Under the pieces are notes generated by a model. That model saw only the letters and a list, made by a program, of their open reading frames with translations, was not told where the DNA came from and did not search any database. Source: Juglans regia (lineage: Eukaryota > Streptophyta > Magnoliopsida > Fagales > Juglandaceae). Taken from it: 64,000 nucleotides of DNA. The stretch spans positions 27,112,558 through 27,176,557 of the forward strand of contig NC_049916.1 in assembly GCF_001411555.2 (NCBI RefSeq), in the 5' to 3' direction. Numbering within the stretch: the first letter of the stretch is position 1; each line of letters begins with the position of its first letter. A program made the position numbers and the translations under genes. Positions 47,603-60,628 of the stretch are shown here, piece after piece.

Positions 47603-48632
47603 AGGACGTTTCAAATCTTACAATATTGGATCTGATGTGCTAAATTCTAAGCTGATCTTGAATTCCCTTTTTCGAGACTTGGCCAGTGAAGGCCTTTTGA
47701 GAATGAACGATAAGGTTCTCATCGTTAGCCCCAGCATCGTGGGAACTATTCATAATTTATAGCATCTGCACAAGCAGCACAACACGTGATCGACGTGGTA
47801 GTGGATTTTGATCTGCACAACAACTCAATCGCAAATGAGACATTTGATTTCTTGTTCACATCCAGCATTGCGGACACTAAATTTGCCAACCGTGTCGTGA
47901 AGATTGGGGGCATTGTGGCCGTTCCATATTAATGACATTGATGAAAGGGGGTTCATCCAACGAGTTGGTTGAGTCCTCAAAAAAGCGGCGCCTTTGCCAA
48001 TTGGCGTCCGAGGCCAAGAATGCCATGTTAGTGTGCCTCGAAGATGTCTTGCTCGAACCACCAAGAAGGGCTTCAGTGAAATCCAACGAGTGCTTTGAGA
48101 AAATTGAGCTCATCCCTGACTTGTTGGGTGATACTCTTGAAGGTTATAAGCAAAGAGTTTTCATTGGTGTTGGCTTGGCTGAGGAGAATATATAGCGGTG
48201 TGACCGAATGGTTTCATCAGAATTATCCAAGGAGGAACCAAGATTTCGAGGTTTAAAATCTTGCGGTGGTGCGTGAGGAGTGGTCGAGCAGCAGGGGTGG
48301 TTTCCAATGTTGATATTTCGGATTGATTAATGAAGAATGTGAAGGAAGAGGAGTATGTACCGGTGATGAAGGCAGAAGCACAAGTGGTGGCGGAAATGAT
48401 AAACAGGAGAACAATATTCTGTAGTTTGGTGGATCAACTGTTTCTGGAGTGCAGGAGCCAATGGTGGCAGGGTGGGGGGGGGGGGAGATACAACAGCAAG
48501 AGGGCTTATTGGGAGTGCTTGGCTTTGTATGGAAGGCTTAGGGAAGAGGGAGTTTCTGTTCACCAATGGTGGGGGTTGAGGGTGTGGGAGAGATCATGGT
48601 CTGAGTTGCCATGTCTGTCGGTACTCGTGTAA
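47603..48632 (+). pseudogene. decayed methyltransferase-like gene (copy B)
   Basis: Same broken reading frames as 5460-6521, with an additional 38-bp deletion after GGIVAVP (at about 47926), so it is further from coding than copy A. C-terminal pieces VMKAEAQVVAEMIN and KRAYWECLALYGRLREEG are kept. Shared stops and frameshifts in both copies show that the gene was already dead before the two copies diverged. Confidence 0.6.
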
Positions 48633-49363
48633 TTTATGTGAGAGTATGCGTTATTTTTTAAAGAATTAATCAATATTCATCCCTGCAATAATTAATTCAA
48701 TATATCCATATTTGGTGCATATCCACCATTTATTAGGTATAGTACTGTGAGTACTGTGTGTGAGGTTTCTGACTCTCTGTGAAGTAAACAACGAGAAATC
48801 AGAGTAGGCCAGGTCGAGGCAAACTTGTGAGCGACCAAAAATAGAAAGATTTTGATATCATCCCACCTATCAAAGTGGGCAATTCCTTGCCTAAAAGTAA
48901 ATAATTCAAGGATTTTCCTGAGTCCACTTGCCTCATGCATGCGATTTTACCCTTTTAAATTTCCTGAACAAAAGGTTCAATTATTTCATTATCTTTTGTC
49001 TCGTTTTGGTTATTTGTCAGTACTTCACAGTCACGCAATTCCATAATCGTTTTTTTTTTCAATTTTACTAGTTGTGAGTATTTATTAATGTGTGTATATT
49101 TATATATATATTCTCACTCGTAATGATTAAGGATATATCATATATGCACATGAAAGAAGACTGAAAGTGATCAAAGATCACCAAAAGCTACATAAATTGA
49201 GCTAGCATGCATGGGAGCTAGGGCTTATGATGAATGGATCTTTTATTTAAGTGCATTTATATATGCAACTACGTACGTACATGGAGTAGATCCACTCTAT
49301 ATATTATATAGATCCAGTACCAACAGTAGTACCCAAGTAAAGTTATCAGAATTATCAAAGTAA
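48633..49363. other. spacer between pseudogene and proline-rich gene (copy B; copy A equivalent 6522-7253)
   Basis: No coding region seen. Contains the 3' flank of the minus-strand proline-rich gene, with acgtacgtacatgg and TA-rich stretches. Confidence 0.5.
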
Positions 49364-49663
49364 TTAAGGGGTGGTAGTTGTAGCCGGAGGGAAGATCGGA
49401 AATGTAGGAATGTCGCCGACGGGGGGGATAGCTGGAAATGAAATCATTGGTGGCGGCAACCTGTAATCCGGGAATGTTGGTAGGTCGGGGATGATTCCTC
49501 CTGGTCCTGGAGGCAGAGCTGGAAGTACCAGGCCAGGAATTTGAGGCAAGGTCGTCGTCGGTGCCAAGAGTTTTCGAGTAGCTACGGCTACATCAACGCC
49601 CGGAAACGACAGAGCGATGAAGAACATTAATGCCAAGGCCGCAAAGGTACGGGAAGATGCCAT
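49364..49663 (-). CDS. small secreted proline-rich protein (copy B)
   Basis: Encodes the same 99-residue protein as 7254-7553: a signal peptide from MASSRTFAALALMFF, then a Pro-rich mature part with IPDLPTFPDYRLPPP. The in-frame upstream ATG is at 49693. The promoter TATA box is conserved at 49781-49787. Confidence 0.75.
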   Translation of the reverse strand: MASSRTFAALALMFFIALSFPGVDVAVATRKLLAPTTTLPQIPGLVLPALPPGPGGIIPDLPTFPDYRLPPPMISFPAIPPVGDIPTFPIFPPATTTTP

Positions 49664-49780
49664 GATCACCATGCATACGAAATCAAAGGCCAATCGATGC
49701 AGGAATAATAATATTGTTGCGTAAATTAAAGTTACTTAATTTGTATGAATGTGGGGAAGACAAGTAGTGGATGTGTGCGC

Positions 49781-49787
49781 TTATATA
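49781..49787 (-). promoter_or_regulatory. TATA box of the proline-rich protein gene (copy B)
   Basis: gactatataagcgc on the minus strand, identical to copy A. Confidence 0.6.
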
Positions 49788-49939
49788 GTCGAGTAAAAGT
49801 ACGAACAGATATAAATGAGGGGAGGACTTGGCCACCGGGTTTGGTGGGTTAGATTTCATGCATTGATTGCATGTTTGAGGACTCTTGTGTCCGGTTTTAA
49901 ACAGCGTAAAATGTTGTTGTGGAATCAGGAAACTCAAAG

Positions 49940-52204
49940 GTGAGCTTTTTGACTGTAAGAAGAAACGAGATTAGATGGTTTAAATAAAAATTAAAAATTG
50001 AATAAAATATTATTTTTTAATATTATTATTATTTTAAAATTTAAAAAAATTATATCATTTATTATATTTTATATAAAAATTTTAAAAAAATTTTAATAAT
50101 AAAATTGATGAGATGATTTTGTATTGGGGCTAATAATTAAAGGGGATTGGACTGCAAATGGCCTCCTCCTTTGAAGAAGGTCAATCATTAATGGTCATAG
50201 ACTCCCACTACTCAATATAGGCAGAAAGAAAAATATATGTAGAACACAACTGCAAGGCTTTCAACCAATTGACGGACCACGGTACTAGTTATTGCAGTAG
50301 CGGTAGGAATGACGGACCACGGTACTAGTTATTGAAGTAGGATTGAGGTGAGGTTAGAATTTTATATTTTATTTAAAAATTTAAAATATTATATTTTAAT
50401 ATTATTATTATTTTAGAATTTAAAAAAATTAAATTGTTTATTATATTTTATATATAGATTTGAAAAATATATAATAATAAGAATATATGATATGAGAATT
50501 TTATGTCTCATCCTATTTCTCAAACTTGCTTATGGGTCCTTGTTTTGTAAAATTAGATTTATAAATTAATTTGGCTTGATTTGATAAATTAAATTGTAAA
50601 GTTGATTTTATTATAAAGTAGATCATTCAACGTTTAATATCAAACCACGTTACTTTGTAAGCTTGTTTTGAGTAATGTTAAATACATTCATGAGTTGTGC
50701 AAGTGTCATGTACTCATTTTGAAAAAGAGTGTGGTTCACTATTAAAAAATTAATTTTTTTTTTATTTAAATCTTAAATTTACTCACTTTTTTAAAAAAAA
50801 ATACGCGACACTTACGTAATCTCTATGGAAAATATCATTTCTTGTTTGTTTTTGTAACATCCATTTCTAAATGTACTGTTATGTAGTAATTCTCTTTTTT
50901 CAAACTATAAGAAATATTTGGACGAAGAAATTGTAGAATCTCAGTTATTGAATGGTATTTAAAGAGATGAAAATATATCAGTAAAAAAAAAATTATTAAT
51001 CATTATTTTTTATATCATTTTCTTATCATCTCATGATGTGACATTAAATGATATGTTTATAAATAAAACATAATAAATAATCTCCAATCATCTCATACTA
51101 CATCATATAACACTCACATTATATATATATATATATATATACATATCCAAAATTCGAATAATATTAAATTACCGCATTATAAAATTCTTTGTATCCATAG
51201 ATTTTATGAAAAGAAATTCTTTCAAACTCATTGTAATCATGATATTTTACCGTAAAGTAAATTACATTAATTTATATCTTATTTTCATAAAATCATTTTC
51301 TAAATTAGATTGCAGAAGGTCCACAGAGAAGTGAATCATGGGCCATGGCCATTCACTAACGATGTTAATGAGCCCAACAGTCATTTAGCAATAACTTGTT
51401 CATGAGCCCAGTGACCTTTTTCACACTCAGCCCACGTTCCACTCAAAATCTTATATTCATCGTCAAGCCTCAATATTATGAGCCCAAGTCTGCTTCTAAT
51501 ATGTCCACATGAAATTATTTTTTGTATCATAAATTTTTAAAATTGGTTATTCGTTTTCAAAATATAAATGATTTGTATAATTTTAGAATGTTCAAGTTTC
51601 AAGTTTTTTATTTTATTTTAAATATTGATAAATTTTAGATTTACTTAAAAATAATAATTTTTTTAATGATAAGTTTGTTTATTTTTATTTTAAAAAAGTA
51701 CGTGAGAATTTAATACACTTTAAGTTAGTTTATACATTTTAATTCTGTATCAAACATTACTTCTATTAAAAAAATTTAATACTTTATATTTATACAGATA
51801 ATTATCCATGTAAATTGAAAAAATATTGATGGATTCGAACTTCGAAGAGAGAAAATGTAATTTTCCTTTTTTTTTTTTTTTAATTCTCAATCCTAAAATT
51901 ATTTTATTGTGGAGTCCAACTTCATTGTGGAGAGTTGGCTGGCCACTAAACGGAATGGCACAAACACATGGCCCTTTTAATTCGTGTTACTCTGCCACTA
52001 AATTATATCGCTAGTTTATTTTTAATTTTATTTTAAAAAAATTAAATATTTTAAAATATATATATATTAATATATTTAAAATTACTTTCTTAATTATTAA
52101 ATAAAAAAAAAATTTAAATAGCAAGTGGTAACTTGAGCTGTAGACTTCGGACGGTAAAGTAGTTTTTTTTTTTTTTTCGAACTTCGGTTTCTCCGTCTTT
52201 CTGG
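49940..52204. other. AT-rich spacer and carbonic anhydrase promoter side (copy B)
   Basis: Contains the two family-2 MITE-like stretches, the 40-bp tandem duplication (50271-50350) and a TA microsatellite near 51121-51141, as in copy A. No gene seen. The right end leads into the leader of the carbonic anhydrase gene. Confidence 0.5.
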
Positions 52205-52305
52205 GAGACAAGGGCAGCTGTTTCTTGATCCATCCAACCGAAATCCACCTTCTGCTACGTTCAATTCCAGCACCGTCTGAATCCCCTTCAGCTTAGATTT
52301 CTCCG

Positions 52306-52401
52306 ATGGCAGCTCCTTCACCAACTCCCTTTTCACGGCTCTTCAATTCTTCCGTGGATGCTCGCCCAACTTCCTTAAAGACAGCAACTGTTAGTTCTTG
52401 C

Positions 52402-52437
<36 letters not shown>

Positions 52438-52986
52438 TTCCCCATTTCAATGCGGTTTTGTTATTTTCTTGTCATTTTGGTTTAACGATTAGAATAAAAT
52501 AAAATACTGTCATTTTTGGCAATAGATCCTTGGTCCTAAGCTGAAATCAGGAGAAACTGAGCAGGCCCATCTGAGATTATTGACTTCTTTTAAGTAAGTT
52601 AGCTATTTTAAATTCGTTTAGTTTCCCTGCTATAATACAGTTATTCTAATTGTATTTTCAAGAAATTTGAACTGTTAATATCACAACCTGCCTTTATGTT
52701 TCTTTCTAACTTGAGGTAGAAGTTGATTTCCAATGATTCTGATGAAGATTTACCTATTCCGATAGAATTGGGAATGCTTGAATTTGATTTAATTGGTCAA
52801 ATTGTCTTTGTTTCAATCTCGTACTTAAATCTGAAAATTTCCATTGCAAGACTGGTGATTTATTTTTTTGCTTTGTACAATGACCTTTCGTTTGTTCGAG
52901 TTAAAACCTGCCCGTAGATATAGATCCATGGACCGCTTCTGTTATTATAAGACTAAAGTTATGGATCACATCCTGCTGTCATTGAC

Positions 52987-53023
<37 letters not shown>

Positions 53024-55427
53024 TTGAGGTTACTAACCGGAGAGAAGTGTAGATTTAAGATCACAACTACCACGCAAATCTCATCACCCTGACTGATAAA
53101 AATGTCTCTATTTCAACTTAAAGGCATCCGCTTTATAATTCATTGAACATGAATGTACAAGCACATTTTCCGTATGCTGCTTTAATTGTCCTGCTTTGAT
53201 GTTTGCAGGCATTTAAAATTCAAGGCGTCAAAGGAACCTCCAGGACTGACTCAGCAACTTGACAATCGCAAGCTGGAAAGCTTGACTGAAAGTGAAAATG
53301 GGTGTGATTTGTTTGAAGATCTGAAACATCGATTTCTGAGATTCAAAAGACGTAAATTCAAGTAAGCAGCAACTATCTATGGCCTAAGGCTGTTTGACTC
53401 TAAACCAATTAGTTTCTCCTAAAGTGACTTGTATTATCTGCCCAGGGAAAACTTAGACCATTTTCAAAATCTTGCCCAGGGTCAAGCACCAAAGGTGATA
53501 ACTTTTTTCTGTTTTACTCCTAATGTAGAGAACATCTGGATGGACAAACTTTGGTTTCCCCCAATTTATTTTCTGAAGTGTCAGGATAGGTAGCCTGTTG
53601 AAACTAACTAGTTGCAGAACAGTTCATGATCATTGCTTGTGCAGACTCTAGGGTTTGCCCCTCAATTATCCTGGGTTTTCAACCTGGGGAAGCATTTATG
53701 GTCAGAAATGTAGCAAATCTGGTGCCCACATTTGAGGTGCATATTTCATTGGATGTGGTTTATTTTGAAGTTCTACTTCCCAGCAGATAAGCAGTGTTTT
53801 TCCCTTCCTTTTTCTTTTGTGTGTGCAGAGTGGACCCTCAGAAACAAATGCTGCATTAGAATTTGCTGTAAATTCTCTTAAAGTAAGTATTTCATGCCTA
53901 GATTTCTAGCACATAGGCTTCTTTGATCATGTCTTTTGTATCCTGGAGATGCCTTTTTTATGTATGACCTTTCATTGATGGTGGTGATGACCAAGGGGAC
54001 CTAATAATTTGCTAGGTAAATGGAACTGTGTATTAGGGATTTATCTATATATATATATTTTTTAATGATGGGGGAACCACCCCAAGGCAAAGCCCTTAGG
54101 TCTCACCCATCGAACCTAAACCCCTGGGGGGATTGATCAACAAAAATACTGTAGCCAAGTCAAATAATGGTTAGTGATGACTGTAATTCTTATGTAATTT
54201 TTAACAATGCATTTGTGTAAGAGAATGAACTTGTGACTGCAAGGAAAAAAAGAAGTATATTGTGCTATTATAGAGTCTTAGTTAGGAACACAAATTCAAG
54301 CACCAAAATCTTTTAAGTGTATGATGGATTTGCTTTTAAACTCAAGGAATCTTAATTCACTGGCTTAATTCACTCTATGCTGGCATCTTAAATGAAAAAC
54401 AATATGGACAATTATACAGCCACAAAGTCTGTTTTCCTTTTCATACTTATTGAAAAAATCTTTCTCAAGTTCCTATACTGAGTGCCGAATGATAATTCCA
54501 ATTGCAGGTTGAAAACATATTAGTCATTGGCCACAGCTGTTGCGGAGGCATTCGTGCACTTATGAGTATGGAAGATGAAGTAGATTCAAGGTAACTAATA
54601 CAACACCACTCTTTTTCTTACTAGTTTTGCATGCACCATTTTCCAGTATTCAGTATTAGGAACAGATGACAGTGCATACGTGCTTTTATGTGGCCAAACT
54701 CTTCCATACAGTAGCTTTATTAGAAGTTGGGTTGTTGTTGGAAAGAACGCAAGGTTAATCACAAAGTCTGCAGCTTCCAACCTAAGCTTTGACCAGCAGT
54801 GCAGACACTGTGAGAAGGTAGTTTCTTTCATCCTTAATTAGAATATCAAATCCCATAGTATGAATGTTTGATAGATCAAATATTCACCTTTTTATGATTA
54901 TTATAAAAATTCCCTTTACTCTCGGGTTAGAAGTGGGGCTAAAACTACTTGCACAAATTCGTGTCATATGATAGGGGCCAGAATACAAGTCAGTTGCTAA
55001 AAAGTGAGGCTAATCCTACCTCCATGAACGTTGCGTCCATAACTGTCCACATCTTGTAAGAGCTGGGGTCTTTATGTTTGAGCCGTTTGTTCAGAGAATT
55101 GTGCAATTAGAGCAGCTCATCCTACTACATGAATCACTCAGAAATTTTAGGTCAATATACCAGATTTATAAGAAGTTACTGTATGTTCAGTGATGTAGCC
55201 TCTTACATTCTGTAATTCTATTACAGGAATCGGTCAACCATTCCTTGTTAAACCTGCTCACTTACCCATGGATTGAAGAAAAAGTGGCTGAGGGAGTTCT
55301 TTCTTTGCATGGTGGCTACTATGACTTCATCGATTGTACATTTGAGAAGTGGACACTGGACTACAAGGCAAGCAACAGGGAGAAAAATAGCAGATTTGCA
55401 GTCAAAAACCAGTTTTATTGGTGCTGA
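52306..55427 (+). CDS. beta-carbonic anhydrase, BCA5-type, nine exons
   Basis: Exons: 52306-52389, 52526-52593, 53209-53361, 53446-53494, 53623-53736, 53829-53882, 54508-54590, 54712-54817 and 55227-55427. All have gt/ag borders and join into one 303-residue frame. The catalytic zinc ligands are visible: Cys124 with the Asp126-Arg128 dyad in CADSRV, then His183 and Cys186 in GHSCCGG. Other family blocks are [31 protein letters not shown] and [12 protein letters not shown], with HGGYYDF near the end. The first ~60 residues ([16 protein letters not shown]...) are Ser/Thr-rich with few acids and look like a plastid transit peptide. It catalyses CO2/bicarbonate interconversion. Exon pattern and [12 protein letters not shown] point to the BCA5 group. 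The last exon ends in a slightly extended basic tail. Confidence 0.94.
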
Positions 55428-55514
55428 ATCTGGTGAAGAAAAAATAGCGATTTAGCTGATTTCTGTTTCTGCCTGGAGATTGAAACCGTCAAAATGTAAA
55501 TGAGACACTATGGT

Positions 55515-55725
55515 CATGTTAGGATACAGAAACGATTTAATCTTATCTCATATTATCATTATAACTTTATCAAATTTTCACACAAAATATAATAAATAAT
55601 TCAATTTTTTCAAATCTCAAAACAATAATAATATTAAAAAATAATATTCTACCAATATTTTATTTAATTTTTAATTTTTATTTAAAATTATTTCATCTCA
55701 TCTTACTATTCAAACTTGACCTAAT
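55515..55725. repeat. MITE-like element, family 2
   Basis: AT-rich, with left end aggatacagaaacgatttaa and right end catctcatcttactattcaa, followed by cttgaccta. The ends are imperfect inverted repeats. It sits just after the carbonic anhydrase 3' end. Confidence 0.55.
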
Positions 55726-56757
55726 TGAGAACCTATTTTTAAAAAATTTGTGCATGCCTGCTTGGCTGAAAGGGTAGCTGCATTTTTAGTTGTGGAACTA
55801 GATTCTACCACTAGGTTTCTCATTTTGAATCTGTAAAATTAGATATCTGTCTTCCCCACAAAGCATTGGCAAACATGTGGGAAGCTAAGAATATTATCCC
55901 TTCAAAATTCTCGAGACACGTTACAAACTTTTGGGAAAATTATTTAACTTTATTCCCCCTGGGGTTTTAATATTGTTACTTTTATCTTTACAAATAGCAG
56001 CTTTATTTTACAATTCGCTCTCTACTTTTGTGTCTAGCTTTTGAAGTTAGACTTCTAATTAATCGAAAAATAAGGAGTTATACTATATACAGTTATTTTT
56101 ACGTATTTATTATACATTTTACTAATATTATTGACCAAAACAGTTATTTTATATTAAAAAGAAGTGACACAACCAATCATATTAAAAGAGTGTGCAAAGA
56201 GTATGCAAAATAACTTCACATGAAATTTTTGTTTGCTCATAGTCTCTCTCTTTTGCGGCGCACATACATTATCTGGTACCCTACAGTCATGTGAAACTAA
56301 AGAAGTAGAATAATGAACATTCATATATATATATATATATATTTGCTTGCCATGAATTGACTAACCTAATATATAAATACTATTTCCTTACTGTCACACG
56401 ATTCGCTCAACTGCTCAAAAGAATCAATTAAATTCCTTATGTCGAAAGGGGTATAATAAATAAAAGCTTCAACAGCTGAAAAGTTTCGAGTAATCTGATT
56501 CTGGTGCCTAGATATGTCATACTATAAAATGATGATGATCATGGAAGTTGTACACGTTGCATATAGGTAAGAAGTTGAACAAACTACTGCAAAACTTTCT
56601 CACCAACCAACCTACTCTGCACTACCTCCCCTTCTATTAATACCCTTGGCCTATGAAGCATTGTCATTGTGCCAAGAAAACTCAACACCCTTTGCAAAAG
56701 AAAAAGAGCTGCCATTCTCATCCGTCCAGGAGTGTACGTCTTTCATCTGTTCCAACA
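55726..56757. other. spacer and promoter of the PELPK protein gene
   Basis: No gene seen. A TA microsatellite lies near 56323-56341. The last ~150 bp (CT/AC-rich, ctccccttctattaataccc) are likely core promoter and leader of the next gene. Confidence 0.5.
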
Positions 56758-57147
56758 ATGGCTCAAGACCGCCTTCCTTCTAGCTCTATTTCACAGCTGC
56801 TGCTCACTGCTATGTTATTCTTGAGCTGCAGCACAGTCCTGGCAGGGGCTCGACACCTTGTGGAGGAACCGTTGCCGAAGATACCAGAGCTTCCTAAGCC
56901 TGAGTTGCATCCACTTCCCGATTTACCAAAGCCTGAGCTGCCAACTTTGCCGAAGACTGAACTGCCACCATTACCAGAAATCCCGACTTTGCCTAAGCCT
57001 GAATTGCCGACTGTACCGAAGCCAGAAATGCCAAAACTGCCTACTCTTCCTCATCTCCCCGACCTTCCAAAGCCCACAGTGCCAACCATCCCAACACTGC
57101 CCAAGGATATTCCCATGATCCCTACTCACTCATCCAACAATCCCTGA
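56758..57147 (+). CDS. secreted proline-rich protein of PELPK-repeat type
   Basis: A 129-residue protein. The start is chosen at AACAATGGC (a good plant start context), which places a signal peptide at the N-terminus (MAQDRLPSSSISQLLLTAML then FLSCSTVLAGA). The mature part is a series of pentapeptide-like units: IPELPKPELHPLPDLPKPEL, then LPTLPKTELPPLPEIPTLPK and related forms up to IPMIPTHSSNNP. This matches the PELPK/proline-rich cell-wall protein type found in the apoplast, some of which are linked to germination and defence. An ATG 105 bp upstream (56653) is in frame, but would bury the signal peptide. It is distinct in sequence from the proline-rich protein at 49364. Confidence 0.8.
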   Translation: MAQDRLPSSSISQLLLTAMLFLSCSTVLAGARHLVEEPLPKIPELPKPELHPLPDLPKPELPTLPKTELPPLPEIPTLPKPELPTVPKPEMPKLPTLPHLPDLPKPTVPTIPTLPKDIPMIPTHSSNNP

Positions 57148-60100
57148 ACTGTTACTCTTTGAGCATCATTCTCTTGTTCAATGCATCCTGCTTGCTTGGC
57201 TTGGACTTGGGTAGAATTCATCCTGACACTTTCTTTGTGTTCCGCTGATCTATATTGTCTCTTGTTTTAGTTTGTTTCCATGCACTAGATATTGGTACTC
57301 CTGTTGGACTGTACTACATATATATGTTGTCTTTGGTTGATTGTAATGTCATATATTTGAGTTTGGTTTACTTTGTGCTGCTCTACCATATTGATTATCT
57401 ATTGGTCTTTCACATGCTTTAGGTGCGCATTAACACAGCCAAAATCTCCAAATCTCTACTGCAGACCGACAATAATAATAATAATAATTCAATCTAAATT
57501 CGCCAATATAGAGATAATGTCGACCATTTTTTATTTTCCAATGGGCAAATGATCAGAAAAAGATGCCCCTCCCATACTTGCCAGTGATCCACAAATGGAG
57601 CAAACACCATTGACTAAAATAGGCAGGGGCGGACCCATGTGTACGTTGCATACCTTGAAGGGCTTTAATTCCTCTAAAAATTCTAAAATATCCTTAAAAA
57701 TTGATTTTTTTATTTATTAAGTAGACTTTATAATTAATTTTATCCTCTAAAAAATATTCATATAATCTTTCCATTTTAATTTATATTTATAATTTCGTTC
57801 ATAAAAATAACAATCTAAGAGGCTTTGAGCATATACATCTAAGAGCATTAACGTATGTAACAAATCATGCCAACACATGAAACTAACATAACAAATAAGA
57901 CGCTCTTTTCCTTTTTATTTTTTCTGAATTAATCATCTGGGTTATAAACTATTAGCTAATTAATGGAATTTTATAGTTTTCTTGATCTGATGAACATAAT
58001 CTCAAACATGCCCACCGGGCAAGGAGTAGTAGTATGTAACTCTACAGTAATATTATATATGTCTCCATTCCATCTTCTTTTTCTTAACTTATTATAATTT
58101 AGCCAATACTTGGAATAGAAATAGACATTGACTAATGTGCCGTTATGATAGTGAGTTGAGATGAAATAAATTGATATAAAAATTTAAAGTTAAAGAAAAT
58201 ATTATTAAAATATTATTTTTTATGTAAAAATTTAAAAAAATTATAATAATTAAATAAGATCAGTTGAAATGACTCTAATATCCAAACAAGGCCTATAAAT
58301 GTATTTTTTAAAATCAATTTATTTTTTAAAATAAATAATTATTTCATAACATATCAGATCAATAGAAGTTATAAATTCATATTAAACCTATACGCGAAAA
58401 ATGTTAATATTAATATAAATAATTAAACTTATCTACTTGTACGAGCTTAAACAATAACTCAACCATAAATACTTGCGTTCTTTTAACTTAATTAATATGG
58501 TCCCAAGCCTGATGTTAGGTGTCTAGTTGGGTCAAATATAAAAATTAGTTGAACTATTATTTAAATTACAGTTAACGTTTTCAAATAACTTGTAATTTTT
58601 TAAAGAAAAAAAGAAAGAAAGAAAGAAGCAAAGGCCCGAGGAAGATTTCAAATCGTCCGAAAACGATAACCTCGTAATATTGGCAAGAAAAGTCGCCGAA
58701 TGGCGTAGGCCCTACTTCAAGTAGTCTACTATTTAATATTTTTGAAATGGAGAAAATTTAATATTTTTGGTTTTTTTGCATTAATTTCAAAAGAGAGAAC
58801 ATTTTTTTTAACGTTAAAGAAAAGATTAAAAAAAAAAAAAGAGGGAAATATTTATTTATTAGTTTTTTTCATAACTTCCAGATGGGGAGTGTGGTGGGAG
58901 ACACGACGGGTACGAGGGTACAAACATGTCATGATTTCTGTCAGCAATGAGGCCTGGCTATTTGTACGAAAAGCAAACAATCACCATATAAAATAAGAAT
59001 AATCCCATTAAAAAAAAAAAAAAAAGTCATTTTCATATTTTCACTCACTATTTCATGACTTTATATAATGATAATCAACGACTATGGATGCTCTCCTCAT
59101 CCCTTTCACTTTTTTTCATCGCCATTAATACGAAGAATACGAATGGAGCTCCTCCTCCAAAAGATGAGAAACCCCCCGGCCTCTGTTTGGCCACATAAAG
59201 GATACTTTACTGTTTTTGATCTCAGGACACATTTAGGATGAGGGGTTGGTCCCGGAAAACAAAAACAGAAAGAAAGAGAAAGAAAGAAAGAGAGAGAAAA
59301 TGGGTTTAATCTTGTTCTCATTCTCACACACATCCTCTCTCAACCATTGGTGGCAATAACCCATTGGTGGCATCTTGTATCTGATACTGCTGTCAACAGC
59401 TCTACAAACGACAACGACCTTGAAAGTAAGAAAGCAAAGGATCGAAGATAAGTGAAACGATTAGATATATGACACCAGTTGATCTCTACTATATCTTCCA
59501 CCACTATCCTCTTTGCAATTTGTGAACTCAATGAGCTTGGTTTCCTAGGGTTAGTTGATATCCTTCTTCTTCACCGGCCCCCACAGTATTGCTGTAAATT
59601 ATTAGGGTTGGTTTCAGATTTATGGTTACATTTGCCAAAGTTCCGCTCTTTGTCCCCCTCTCTTTTGCAAAACCCATGTTTCCCTACATACCAATCTCTC
59701 CCTTTCTCTCTCTCTCTCTACGTTTTCCATTTAAGGAAATTCTTTCTTACTAGAAGACTTGTGGGGGATCTGCAGGATTAATCGACTTTTTGTGTGAAGG
59801 GTGCTTGGATTTTGTTATTTCCCTTCTTAATTTTTTGGGATTGAAAGTCAAGTTTGATTCTTTATGATTATAATCTGTGTGTGGAAAAAAAACTGGTTAT
59901 TTCTTGCTTCTTCTCCTTCTTCTTTTATGATTCACATTCCAGATCCTCGATTACTTTATGAAAGAAAATTACCCCTCTTCGGTGCAAGTAGAGTTTTGAT
60001 CTCCCCTATACCATCTGATTCAAACCTATGAGACTTGATCTCTTTCGTATTTTTCTATACGTATCATTTTGTGTGTCTCTCTTAAAAATTTTCCATTTAA

Positions 60101-60182
60101 AAGCGACCTCTTTCCTGAATACTAGTTTGGACTAACAATTTGATTGGTATGCTGTTTAGGGTCGGATGATTTTTCCGGGAAA
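57148..60182. other. spacer and MADS-gene leader region
   Basis: Contains the 3' UTR of the PELPK gene, an AAT tract at about 57470-57486, and a family-2 MITE near 58145-58295. A GA/CT-rich stretch (59260-59790) probably belongs to the promoter and leader of the MADS gene. The acceptor-like tgctgtttag at about 60150-60159 just before the MADS start suggests a leader intron. No other gene seen. Confidence 0.5.
58145..58295. repeat. MITE-like element, family 2
   Basis: Left end atgatagtgagttgagatga and right end gttgaaatgactctaatatc then caaacaaggcct. AT-rich, non-coding centre. Confidence 0.5.
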
Positions 60183-60364
60183 ATGACGAGAAAGAAAATT
60201 CAGATAAAGAGGATCGATAACACGACGGCCAGGCAGGTGACTTTCTCTAAGAGGAGGAGGGGCCTGTTTAAGAAGGCTCTGGAGCTCTCAACTCTCTGCG
60301 ATGCTGAAATAGCACTCATAGTCTTTTCTTCTACTGGAAAACTCTTCGACTACGCCAGCTCAAG
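60183..60364 (+). CDS. MADS-box factor, SVP/AGL24-like, first exon (partial gene)
   Basis: Exon 1 encodes the complete MADS domain (60 residues): [19 protein letters not shown], then [17 protein letters not shown] and [20 protein letters not shown]. It ends in SSR/S at a gtttct donor (60365), the usual position for intron 1 in MIKC genes. [20 protein letters not shown] places it in the SVP/AGL24/JOINTLESS group, nuclear regulators of flowering time, inflorescence identity and, in trees, dormancy. I, K and C regions are not in the window; intron 1 is at least 3.6 kb. I took the ATG at 60183 because MADS proteins start there; the upstream in-frame ATG at 60144 lies before a likely splice acceptor. 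Confidence 0.88.
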
Positions 60365-60628
60365 GTTTCTTTCTATCTCAGCAACCTTTCTACTTATAGA
60401 AAAGGCAATATAGTTTCTTCTTATAGCAAAATAACCGTTTACACGTTTAGATCGTCTCATTCATGATTTTTCCAGTGCTTTTATCACTTCTGAAAAGCCA
60501 CGAAAGATCCCTTGACCAAGCAACAGGATTAAACTAACTAGACGAATGCCTGAAAAAATGCTGTATATATATATATGAAACAAATGCCTGAAAAAATGCT
60601 GTATATATATATATATATGCTCTATGTA

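Larger units (their letters stand above)
41924..52204. repeat. 10-kb duplicated block, copy B
   Basis: Second copy of 1-10094 in the same orientation. Compared with copy A it has 209 extra bases at 46622-46830, a longer TCC microsatellite near 46913-46935, a 38-bp loss at about 47926, and scattered SNPs. Unlike copy A it continues without a gap into the carbonic anhydrase gene and lies in the same contig as NPH3. Confidence 0.95.
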
